Origin: Verrucomicrobiota bacterium
GTDB lineage: Bacteria > Verrucomicrobiota > Verrucomicrobiia > Limisphaerales > J093
Assembly: GCA_027493615.1 (NCBI GenBank)
Contig: JAOSKK010000012.1
Location: 1 to 64,000 of the forward strand
Reading direction: 5' to 3'
Length of the DNA stretch: 64,000 nucleotides
Under the pieces are notes generated by a model, which saw nothing but the letters and a program-made list of their open reading frames with translations, did not search any database and was not told where the DNA came from. A program made the position numbers and the translations under genes. Of the stretch, positions 31,811 through 39,907 are shown piece after piece. The stretch's first letter is position 1. The number at the start of each line of letters is the position of its first letter.

Positions 31811-31925
31811 TGAGCAAGCTGGAACGGATTGAGGCGGGGGTGCGCCAGTAAACTCTGACTTTGTGGTGAGCATTGAGCGGGGGAAGGCCGACCTGCGGAA
31901 AGGGCGGGTTCGAGTCCACCGGCCT
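31811..31925 (+). pseudogene. Deleted antitoxin copy in array
   Basis: Starts with GTG AGC AAG CTG as in the intact antitoxin, then has the same internal deletion and stop as the copy at 28143. Followed by a perfect palindrome at 31940. Confidence 0.75.
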
Positions 31926-32315
31926 CCTGCCGCCCGGTTGTTCGGACGTCCGAACATGCCCGGTGCTGGTCGCCGCTGAGACCGACTTCCTGCCCTTGAT
32001 GACCCGTTCCTGGCCGCCGAGAGAGGGTCGCCGTGATCGCTACGGCCGGGGAAGAAGGGCCGGCGGAAGTGTTCGGCCGTCCGAACACGCCGTGCCATCC
32101 CAAACGCAGGTTGGCCCCGCTTTCGGCTGAGACGGCACGCACAGGAGACGCGCCCCCGCTCCAGGAAGGACGCCGCGGCCGGCGAATGAACCACGATTCG
32201 GGCACGCGGTTGGGTTGTTCGTGTTCGGCCGTCCGAACAAGGCCAGTCGCCGAACGCGTTGTATGTCCAGGGAATGCGGGCCGGCCGAAGTGTTCGGACG
32301 TCCGAACATGCCATA

Positions 32316-33281
32316 TCAGCCCAGGCGCAGCTTGGCCCCGCTTTCGGCTGAGACGGCAGGCGCAGGAGACACGCTTCCCCGCTCCACGAAGGGCGCCACC
32401 GGCTGCTCGGCCAGCGCCAGTTCCTCGCGCTGGACCTGTTTGCACCGCACGTAATCCGCCGCCCGCTGCGCCGCGGCCGCCGCCCGGACCAGGAGCCGTT
32501 GATCGTCCCGCAGCGCCCGGGACCAGCCCTCGATGTAGCTGGCTTGCTGGGCCTCCCGTGCCGGGTTCTGCAACCCGGCAAACCCGCACAGGAACGCTGC
32601 CCCGAACTCGGCCACCAATTCCTCCAGGCTGTACTTCTCGGGCTGATCCCGCTGGGCGTCCTGGAACCGGTTCAGCCGGTGAGGAGCGCCGGTGGCGTGG
32701 GTCAGCTCATGATAGAGCGTGGCGAAATACGCGTCCGCGTTCGCGAACTGGCTCAGGTGCGGCAGCACGATCCGGTCGGTGGCCGGGTAATAGGCCGGCT
32801 CGGCATTGAGCGCGTGGGTGATCTCGGGCTTGTCGGGCATGACCTCAAAGACCCCCTCGGCGGCCTGAAGCCGTTGCTCGCGGCTGAGAGGGATGTCATC
32901 GGCGGGGCGCGGCACCCCCTCGACCTGGTCGAGGTTGAACACCGCGCTGGTGAAGGGAACACACGGGGCCAGGGCGTCCTTGCCGGTCTTCTGCTTGAGC
33001 CGTTCGAGCTCCTCCTGGGTGCGCCATTTCCAGTACACCACGGGGGTGGCCCGCTCCCCCTTGCGGACATGACCGCCCAAGCGCTGGGCCTCGCGGTAGG
33101 TGGTCCAGTAGCGGGAGGTGTAGTCCTCCGAGGAACCCAGGACCAGCAGGTTGATCCCGCGGTACTCGCGACCGGTGCCGAGGCTCTTGGGCAAGCCGGT
33201 GGTCCAGGATTTGTGCCAGGGAACGACCCCGGCCTCCAACTGGGCCAGGATCCGTTGGGTGACCGATTCGTAGATGTTCAT
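32316..33281 (-). CDS. ArdC-like antirestriction protein, copy 1
   Basis: 321 residues from ATG 33281 (MNIYESVTQRILAQLEAGVV). The N-terminal ArdC single-strand DNA-binding domain shows PWHKSWTTGLPKSLGTGREY and RGINLLVLG. The C-terminal zincin-like metallopeptidase shows YHELTHATGAPHRLNR (HExxH) and YSLEELVAEFGAAFLCGFAG. ArdC proteins protect incoming DNA from host restriction during conjugation. The longer open frame upstream of 33281 has no conserved-looking sequence. Its own 3' end (AQRAADYVRCKQVQREELAL onward) is copied many times in the adjoining array. A second, diverged ArdC is at 47809-48792. Confidence 0.85.
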   Translation of the reverse strand: MNIYESVTQRILAQLEAGVVPWHKSWTTGLPKSLGTGREYRGINLLVLGSSEDYTSRYWTTYREAQRLGGHVRKGERATPVVYWKWRTQEELERLKQKTGKDALAPCVPFTSAVFNLDQVEGVPRPADDIPLSREQRLQAAEGVFEVMPDKPEITHALNAEPAYYPATDRIVLPHLSQFANADAYFATLYHELTHATGAPHRLNRFQDAQRDQPEKYSLEELVAEFGAAFLCGFAGLQNPAREAQQASYIEGWSRALRDDQRLLVRAAAAAQRAADYVRCKQVQREELALAEQPVAPFVERGSVSPAPAVSAESGAKLRLG

Positions 33282-33442
33282 GAGGCACGTGGGGCTGACG
33301 GTGATCAGGCGGAGCGCGGTGCTCAGGTTCTGAGTCTCGGCGCCAGCGGCAGGATGGTCGCCATGTCCCGCGGCGGGACACAGCGCTCGTGACGTCGGTG
33401 AGGTCATGGTCAAGGGCTGTCTTGGGGGTTCGGTCCCGGGAC

Positions 33443-34249
33443 CTACCACTGGCTCGCGACGACTTCCCGGAGCACCTCCCGCACCCGCTCAGGGGTCGCC
33501 TCGCCCGTCAGGAACCGGACGGTCACGGTCGCCTGCCCCCACTTGATGGTTCTGGTGTCGCGGTGCGTTTTGGACAACGGGCCGTCGCGTTTGGCCTCCC
33601 GGGCGCTGCGGCGGGTCAGTTGGCCGGCCTTGGCCTGCTGCCAGAGCGCCCGCTGCGCCTCGGGTCCCGGCGCCTTGGTGATCTCCAGCAGCACGGCCTT
33701 GCTGGCGTGTTCGGACGTCCGAACATCCGCCAGCACCTCCGGGTCCAGGTCCAGCAAGCGGAGGCTTTCGTTGATCGCGCTCAGGGATTGCCCGACCCGT
33801 TGCGCCAGCTCCCGCTGGGTCAGAGCGAACTCGCTCACCAACCTCCGGTACGCCTGGGCCACCTCGAGGGGATGGAGGTCTTTGCGATGGAGGTTCTCGA
33901 TGAGCTGCAGCACCAGGCGCGAGTGCTCGGCCGCGGTGCGCACGAGGCAGGGGATGGCCTCCAGCTCAAGCTCCCGGCACGCGGCAAACCGTCGTTCACC
34001 GGCCAGGATCCGGAACCGGTCACCGGAAAGCGCCTCGACGATGATCGGCTGGAGCAGGCCGTGTTCGCGGATGGACAGGGCCAGGTCGTGGAGGTCGCCC
34101 AGGTCCTGCCGTGGCTGGGTGGGGTCCCGCTCAATCGCGCCCAGGGGGATCCAGGCCAACTGGGGCTGCTCGCGCCGGAGGGGATCGAGGGTCGAACCGT
34201 TCGTGCCGGCGGCCTGGCGGGCCAGGCGTTCTCTCACATTGGAGTCCAT
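33443..34249 (-). CDS. parB: ParB-like partition protein
   Basis: 268 residues from ATG 34249. The N-terminal CTPase/ParB domain shows DPTQPRQDLGDLHDLALSIR, then QPIIVEALSGDRFRILAGER and RFAACRELELEAIPCLV. The helix-turn-helix follows (FALTQRELAQRVGQSLSAIN). After the HTH, LDLDPEVLADVRTSEHASKA contains one perfect GTTCGGACGTCCGAAC on the DNA. The C-terminus would dimerise. The start lies inside the 3' end of parA (16-bp overlap). ParB binds centromere sites and recruits ParA. The adjoining palindrome array is the obvious candidate target; that is inference. Confidence 0.88.
   Translation of the reverse strand: MDSNVRERLARQAAGTNGSTLDPLRREQPQLAWIPLGAIERDPTQPRQDLGDLHDLALSIREHGLLQPIIVEALSGDRFRILAGERRFAACRELELEAIPCLVRTAAEHSRLVLQLIENLHRKDLHPLEVAQAYRRLVSEFALTQRELAQRVGQSLSAINESLRLLDLDPEVLADVRTSEHASKAVLLEITKAPGPEAQRALWQQAKAGQLTRRSAREAKRDGPLSKTHRDTRTIKWGQATVTVRFLTGEATPERVREVLREVVASQW
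33709..33724. promoter_or_regulatory. Perfect copy of the array palindrome inside parB
   Basis: GTTCGGACGTCCGAAC, flanked T/A, 1.4 kb from the array and within the parB coding sequence (codons for DVRTSE). The frame is kept and the length fits ParB proteins without an insertion. Confidence 0.9.
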
Positions 34250-35004
34250 AGCGTTTTCACCTCCTGGGTTAGTTGTTGATAGTCCTTGGCCGCGCGGCTG
34301 TGCCGGGCGTAGGCCACGATGTCCCGCGGCTGATCGTCGGTCTGGGCGCGGTTGAGGACCTCGCACCGGGCGATCCGGGTCGCGAGGAGCCGGTCGCGCA
34401 AGGGTTCGAGGGCCCGCTCGACCAGGTCGTTGGTCACGGTGGCCTGGGCCATGACCATGGTGAGCAGGACGCGGTAATCCCAGGCGTCGGGACGGCGTTT
34501 GACGGCGTGCAGGGTCTCGAGCAGATCGCCCAGGCCCCGCAGGGCATAGCCGGAGGGCTGGGCGGGGATGAGGAACTGGTCGGCGGCGACCATGGCGTTG
34601 ACCGGCAGAACGCCCAGGGTCGGCTGGCAATCAATCAGGACGTAATCAAAGCCCGTGAGCTCGGCCAGGCAGCGCTGCAGCCGCTGCTCGCGGAAGAGGC
34701 GGGCGTGGAGCAGGGAGTCGGCGCGGGACAGGCTCAAGGCCGCCGGGGCCAGGCGCAGGCCCGGAACGGTGGTCCCGGTCAGGATGCCCGAGAGATCGTC
34801 GGAGGAGGACAGGAGCAAGTCGCCGATGGTGCGGCCGTCGAACGAATCGGGGTCGAGTCCCGGGCCGAGGGTGGCATGGGCCTGGGGATCGAGGTCAATC
34901 AGGAGGGTGGCGTGACCGGCCCGGGCCAGGCCGGCGGCCAGGTTGACGGCGGTGGTCGTCTTGCCCACCCCGCCCTTCTGATTGATGATCGCGATCGTTC
35001 TCAT
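34234..35004 (-). CDS. parA: ParA-like partition ATPase
   Basis: 256 residues from ATG 35004. Deviant Walker A is IAIINQKGGVGKTTTAVNLA. ATLLIDLDPQAHATLG is the second motif and DYVLIDCQPTLGVLPVNAMV is Walker B. There is no N-terminal HTH, so it is a short (type Ib or Soj-like) ParA. Its ATG overlaps the Rep-like gene stop (ATGA) and its 3' end overlaps parB by 16 bp, so rep, parA and parB form one coupled operon. Intact. Confidence 0.92.
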   Translation of the reverse strand: MRTIAIINQKGGVGKTTTAVNLAAGLARAGHATLLIDLDPQAHATLGPGLDPDSFDGRTIGDLLLSSSDDLSGILTGTTVPGLRLAPAALSLSRADSLLHARLFREQRLQRCLAELTGFDYVLIDCQPTLGVLPVNAMVAADQFLIPAQPSGYALRGLGDLLETLHAVKRRPDAWDYRVLLTMVMAQATVTNDLVERALEPLRDRLLATRIARCEVLNRAQTDDQPRDIVAYARHSRAAKDYQQLTQEVKTLWTPM

Positions 35005-36888
35005 CGTGGCACCTCGCTGGTTGATCCATCCGTTGCCGGCCTGGTTTTGGTTTCAAATCGGTCCGGGTTGCGCTCCCGATCCCACTGCCAGAAGTCCAGG
35101 ACTGGGCATTCGGGATGGTGGCGGAAGAACCGGGCCAGGGCGGCGAGCCGGACCCCTTCGCCGTCGAACTGGGCCAGGCTCTCGGCGCTGGCCACGAAGA
35201 GCCCCCGTTCATCGCGCGACGGACCCGTTCGCGGTCCTGCCGGAAGGCGTCGTAGAGGGCCGGGTGGCGCTCCTGGAGGTCTGCTTCGGCCGCCCTGAGG
35301 TAGGCCTGCCACCGGGGCGAGAACGTCGCCTCATGGGCCGCCCGCGCCCTCTCAAGGGCATCCTTGGTTCGGGTCGCGTCCTCGCCCTGGAGCACCCGCA
35401 GGAAACCATCGCCGTGGAGCACCAGGGCGAAGGAGAGGTTGGGCTTGGCGTGCGGATCAGCGGCGTGCTTCTCGCGCATGAAGCGGCCAAAGCGGCGACC
35501 CCAGTCCGCCACCGGCCTTGACTCGAGGCCCTGCAGTCGTGCGAGGAACCGGGCGGCCTCCTCGATGTCTTTCGGGAAGGCCTTGGTACCAGCGGGTCCC
35601 TCGAGCCGGTGATAGGCAGCGTAGTAGTGGCTGGCGAAGGTCCGGGGCTCGCGCACGTCGGGCTCGGTGTCCCCGCCGTGCTCCGGCTTGGGCCAATCCT
35701 CCTCGATGGCCCGGCGCAGGAGCCCCAGCCGGTTGCGGCTGGGACGTCGCAGGGGCAGCCAGTCGATCTGGCGCTGGATGACGTCAGGGAGTGTCCCCGG
35801 GCCAGGCGGTCGGCGGTGGGGGTATCGAATCCGACTTGAACCAACAACGCGACTGCAGCAGCAGCAACCGGCGCGTCCGGGATGACCTCCGCGGCTGCTG
35901 CTGTTGTCTTAGATGTTTTAAGTTCCTTTTTAATACTTATATCGTTCTCTTTTTCGGATAGCTCTTCGTTCTCTTTTTCGGATAGCTCTTCGTTCTCTTT
36001 TTCGGATAGCTCTCCGTTCGCTTTCGCGGAGCGCTGGGCCGGGCGAAGCGCCCGGGGGTGCTGGTCTGGCCCGGCGGCCGCCGCCTGGAGCAGGCCAGGG
36101 TCGCGGCTCCAACGGATGGCATAGGTGGTCGTTCGGTTCTTCTGGCCGGCCACGGGGGTGAAGCGCCCTTCGTTGACCGCCACGATGTAGCCGCGCTCCC
36201 GGGCCTGGGTGACCGCGGCGTGCACATTGGAGCGGGTCATCCGGGTCAGCCGGCACAACTCGGTGATCGAGCGTTTGACCGGCCGCTTCCGTTCCCCGCC
36301 CGGTCCCCATTGGATGCTGTAGAAGAGCAGCGCCCCAACTACCCGGATGACCGCGAGCGGTTCCCGAGGCAGGACATAGTCGAAGAAGGCGTTGGGGATG
36401 TTCTTGCGAGCCGCCTTGGGGCGGCGGACCACCCGCCCCCCTTCGGTCACCGGCAAGAGGGCGGCCTCGGGGTAGTAGAACCCACGGAAGTCATCGGGCG
36501 AATCGGTGTAGGCCCCCGTCTTATCCCAACACAGCTCATACACCCCGCTCCGACCACTCTGACCGGTCTCGGCGGGGCGGGGACCCTCCACCTGACGTAG
36601 GCAATGCGCGTCGAGGCATTCGGCAATGGCCGCGGGGACGACGTCGTGGGAAACGCCGGCGGCTTGTTCCAGTTCCCGATAGCTGAGCCGGAGCCGTTCG
36701 CGGGTGGGATTGCCGCGAGCGTCCACCCAACCGAGGACCTTGCGCAGGGCGTAGCCGACGAGGCGGACACAGCACCGCTTGCAGTGGGGCAGCACGACGG
36801 TGAAGAACTGAATGGGCGTAAAGGTGACGTTGGCCCGGAAATCGGGAAAACCGGGGAACGGCGTATGCTCAGTCACCTGGCGGTCCAC
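35001..36888 (-). CDS. Replication-initiator-like protein, frameshifted
   Basis: About 625 residues from GTG 36888 if frames are joined (breaks near 35785 and 35215). The N-terminus has winged-helix-like parts (ALRKVLGWVDARGNPTRERL, then LSYRELEQAAGVSHDVVPAA). The middle is YSIQWGPGGERKRPVKRSIT and LCRLTRMTRSNVHAAVTQAR. A tandem SEKENEEL repeat and AT-rich DNA follow. The C-terminus reads YYAAYHRLEGPAGTKAFPKD and LARFFRHHPECPVLDFWQWD. Two helix-turn-helix regions plus position directly before parA-parB suggest a plasmid-type initiator, by analogy with repABC operons in which replication and partition genes are linked. No exact family is claimed. Its stop overlaps the parA start. Confidence 0.6.
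35942..36013. repeat. Three tandem 24-bp repeats in AT-rich DNA
   Basis: Units at 35942-35965, 35966-35989 and 35990-36013, each TCGTTCTCTTTTTCGGATAG plus GCTCT-like ends. They encode the repeated SEKENEEL in the Rep-like gene. The DNA from 35905 to 36013 is strikingly AT-rich for this window. Candidate origin iterons. Confidence 0.85.
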
Positions 36889-37105
36889 AGCTCAGCCCTC
36901 CTCGGACGGGGGCCGCCTCGTCACTCGCAAGGCAGGCCGAAGGCAACGAGCGGCCGTGGCGGGTCGCGTGTTCGCGGATAATCTGGTTGATGCAGAAGCT
37001 CCGGTCGCGCTCCTGGGCACGGGCCAACTCGTGAAGGTACTCCAGGACGGGCACCTCGAAGGTGACGCCGGCGGAGCGGGTGCAGCGCTTGGGTCGGGTG
37101 TTCAT
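36869..37105 (-). CDS. Small ribbon-helix-helix-like protein
   Basis: 78 residues from ATG 37105, preceded by a strong AAGGAGG. MNTRPKRCTRSAGVTFEVPV followed by LEYLHELARAQERDRSFCIN and QIIREHATRHG fits a ribbon-helix-helix (CopG/MobC-type) DNA-binding fold; the tail is disordered. Its 3' end overlaps the start of the Rep-like gene by 20 bp. It may regulate the operon or assist at the transfer origin. Confidence 0.6.
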   Translation of the reverse strand: MNTRPKRCTRSAGVTFEVPVLEYLHELARAQERDRSFCINQIIREHATRHGRSLPSACLASDEAAPVRGGLSCGPPGD

Positions 37106-37383
37106 ACTTTCCTCCTTATGGGGTGGCGTAACACGTCCGGCCCGGTCACCGCAAGCGGGCTTCGGCAACCGGCCCAACCGACGATCCAACTCGATGGTGT
37201 AGGCATCGCGGGATACATCCGTCGGAACGGGCGGGTTGGTTGCGCGGAAGGTTCGGGGAAAGGTGCGGCCCAGGCATGAAGCCCGAGGGACAGGAACGGG
37301 TGGCGAGCGAAGGCGGCGGGAGGAAAGGGGGCGCGAGTTCCGCCATGAAGAGCCGGCTGGCGACTCCGTGACGGTCGCAGGGG

Positions 37384-39811
37384 TTAGCGCTCCAGGGCCA
37401 GGACCAGTTCCGGGTGCGAGCGCTGGTCGGTGGCCAACGTCTTGAGCCGGCTGCGGTTCATGTGACGTTCCAAATCAGGAAGCTCCTCAGTGGCGAAGAG
37501 GCGGGTCTCTTCCCGCGCCCGGGAGAGCTGGACGTAGGAGGTATGGCGGTCCTGCATGCCCCCACTCAGGAGAACGAACGCGCGCTCGGCAGTCATGCCC
37601 TGGGCCTTGTGCGTGGTCAGGCAATAGGCCAGCCGACAGTGCGGATACGCCGCGGGATCCACCTGGACGGTCACGCCGCGATCAAGCGTCACGGTCACCG
37701 ACTCGCCGCGGGCGGACACCACGGCGCCGAGATCGCCGTTAAAGACCCCGAGCCCGGAGTCGTTCCGCGTGAACACGACGCGGTCGCCGATGTACACCTG
37801 TTCGGTAAGGAAGCAGACCGGCGACCCCGTCAGTTCGCCCCCTTCAAGCCGTTTGGCCTGGGCCAGCGCATTGAGGGCCGAGACATCCGCGTTGGTGTTG
37901 GCCAGCATCAAGGTCGTCGCGGGTGCCGAAGTCCCATCCCGACCCCACGCCGCGGCGATGCCGGCAATGGCGGCCAGCGGTTCGTCGTGTTGATCGAGCA
38001 ATCCGCGGCTGTCGAACGCGCTCAACGCCTGGCCGGCCTGACCCTGGGCGATGTCCTTCACCACCTGCCGCGCCCAGGTCTCTCGTTGGCGCCGGATGTC
38101 GATGAGCTCGGCTGCCCCGTAGCGCTTGAGCAGGGCCGCGAACGGACCGCCGGCATCAATGGGCTGGAGTTGTCCGGGATCCCCGCACAGGACCAGCGTG
38201 GCGCTCGTGCGCTCACACGCCGCCACCAGGGCCTCGAGTTGGCGGGTCCCCACCATCGAGGCCTCGTCCACGACCAACACCGACTGCGGGTCCAGACGGA
38301 GACGGCCCGAGCGGAGGTCGTTCAAGGTCCGGTGCAGTGTCTGGGAGGGGATGGAGGTGGCTTCGCCGAGCCCGGAGGCGGCTTTCCCGGCCAGGGCCAT
38401 GCCAGAGCAGGTCCGCCCCTGCGATCGCCACACCTCGGCCGCCACCGCGAACAGGGTGGACTTGCCCGTGCCGGCCAGACCGGACACGAGCCGGATGCCC
38501 GCCCTGCGCCTCGCAGACATGGGCGATGGCCGCTCGCTGCTCGGCCGACAGCCCGGGGTGGGCGTCGAGGGCGGCCTGGATTTGCGCCGCGGCACCGGGG
38601 ACCGGGCGTTCAGCCAGGTACATCGCCGCGGCGCCGGCCAGCAAGGCCTGCTCCGTGGCCAACATCTCCTGGGTGGTCCAGTGAAGTTCGCCGTCCTGGA
38701 TCGCGAGCCGGACCAGCTCCGGCGAGGCCAGCAGCGCCCGGGTGATCGCCAGGGCCTGGCGGGCGCCCAGTCCGCGAGTCTGGCATTGCTCGGCCACCGC
38801 CTGCGTTAACTGGCGCTCGGCGAAGTGGCTTTCCCGGTCGGTGAGGTTCTGCAGGGAGAGATTGGCTGCCGCCTGCAGATCACGCTCGGTGTCGCGCGGC
38901 GGATAGGACGCGTGGATCAACCAGCCCAACTCCCGGGCCGTCCAATGGAACTGCCGGCCGACTGCCTGCCACTGGGCAAAGAGGGCCTCGCGCGAGACGG
39001 CCTGCTTGGTCTCCCGGGTGTCCAGGGCGGCGGCCTCCGCCGCCTTGCCCCCGGAGAGACCGCGTTCAGCCAGGGCCGCCTCGATTTGGGCGCGGCGCTT
39101 CGAGAACTCGAGGATCAGCTCCGGGTCCACGCCCATCAGCTCGAAGGAATGTCCGTGGGGCCGGGCGCGCAGGCCCAGGCGGGCCTCGAGTTGAGCGGCA
39201 AGCTCCGCCCGGAACAGGGTGCCGGCGGCCATCTGGTGGCGGTAGAGCTCCCGTGGTTCCACCGTGCCGGTCGAGCCGTCGGGGCGGATGGCCACGTTGT
39301 GCAGGATCGTGTGGATGTGTAACTGGGGGTCTTGCGCCCGGCTGGTCGAGTGCTCGAACCCGGTGAAGATGAGCCGCGCCGGCTCGCGCACCACACCGTC
39401 CTCACCCCGGCGGGTTACTACGCCCACGGTCTCGAGATAGCGCACCCCCTCCTGCACGGCGCTCCGGACCGATGCTTCGATGACTGTTCGGACGTCCGAA
39501 CAAGCCTGGCTCCAGGCGACGGACACCGACTTGGGCACCGACCAGGTCAGGTCCCAGCCGGCCCGACGCCGTTCTGAGCCGGCGTTGCGGACCAGGGCTT
39601 GGGTGCCATCGGGTGAGCGGCCGTGGAGCAGGTTGCGGAACTCGTCCTTCCGGATGGTGCCCGCCAACCCCAGGGCCTGGCTGCCCCGGCCGAGCCAGAA
39701 CCCGGGAGGTTCACCGGCCGCGGCGCCGTCCAGGTAGTAGTCTTCCCGGGCCAGGTTCAGGTAATACTCCCCCTGTCCCGCCGCCCGGATGGGCTTGGAA
39801 ATCGAGAGCAT
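37384..39811 (-). CDS. MobF (TrwC/TraI-type) relaxase-helicase, copy 2, one frameshift
   Basis: About 809 residues from ATG 39811 (MLSISKPIRAAGQGEYYLNL). Candidate catalytic Tyr pairs lie in GEYYLNLAREDYYLDG. WDLTWSVPKSVSVAWSQACS and the metal site AQDPQLHIHTILHNVAIR follow. After a shift near 38500 the helicase reads LVSGLAGTGKSTLFAVAAEV (Walker A), SVLVVDEASMVGTRQLEALV (Walker B), LCGDPGQLQPID and TTHKAQGMTAERAFVLLSGG. It differs widely from the relaxase at 22549-25188 and lies on the opposite strand. At SQACSDVRTVIEA the DNA holds a perfect array palindrome. Confidence 0.88.
39486..39501. promoter_or_regulatory. Perfect copy of the array palindrome inside relaxase 2
   Basis: GTTCGGACGTCCGAAC within the relaxase domain (codons around CSDVRT). 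The surrounding protein alignment needs no insertion. It is in a different reading frame from the copy inside parB. Confidence 0.9.
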
Positions 39812-39907
39812 GATCGTTTGGCCCTCCCAACCGCAGTTTAATGCGTGGGGTGTGGAACGGATTACCAACGCCCCGCACGGGTCCCGTCCCCCGGCCCGTG
39901 CGAGGCC

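Larger units (their letters stand above)
25638..32307. repeat. Composite repeat array carrying 29 palindromic 16-bp sites
   Basis: Core GTTCGGACGTCCGAAC. Perfect copies start at 25638, 27223, 27964, 28284, 28717, 29381, 29685, 30060, 30821, 31116, 31691, 31940, 32292. Copies with C at position 7 start at 26331, 28415, 28766, 29013, 29082, 29816, 30134, 30451, 31185, 32071, 32223. Degenerate copies start at 28033, 30380, 30752, 31491, 31560. Starts are often paired 69 bp apart (six pairs exactly; others 71, 74 and 49) or 131 bp apart (four pairs). Between pairs lie decayed copies of the 3' end of the gene at 25191 and, on the other strand, the 3' end of ArdC. Apart from the toxin-antitoxin genes the region is noncoding. 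Confidence 0.93.

Noticed and set aside
27100..32300. Many 60-300-residue open frames on both strands within the array (those containing FGRPNT or SDVRT)
   Set aside because: They are produced by reading through the GC-rich repeats in all frames; no frame is kept between units. Only the antitoxin copy at 29488 looks like real protein.
25638..32307. CRISPR array
   Set aside because: The repeated motif is a palindrome with spacings of 49 to several hundred bp, the intervening DNA is itself repeated (gene 3' ends), and no cas gene is present.
33282..33449. N-terminal extension of ArdC copy 1
   Set aside because: Low-complexity residues with no match to the ArdC start; the family start is at MNIYESVTQ.
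36905..37105. Extension of the RHH-like gene upstream to 37189
   Set aside because: The strong AAGGAGG directly before ATG 37105 decides the shorter start.
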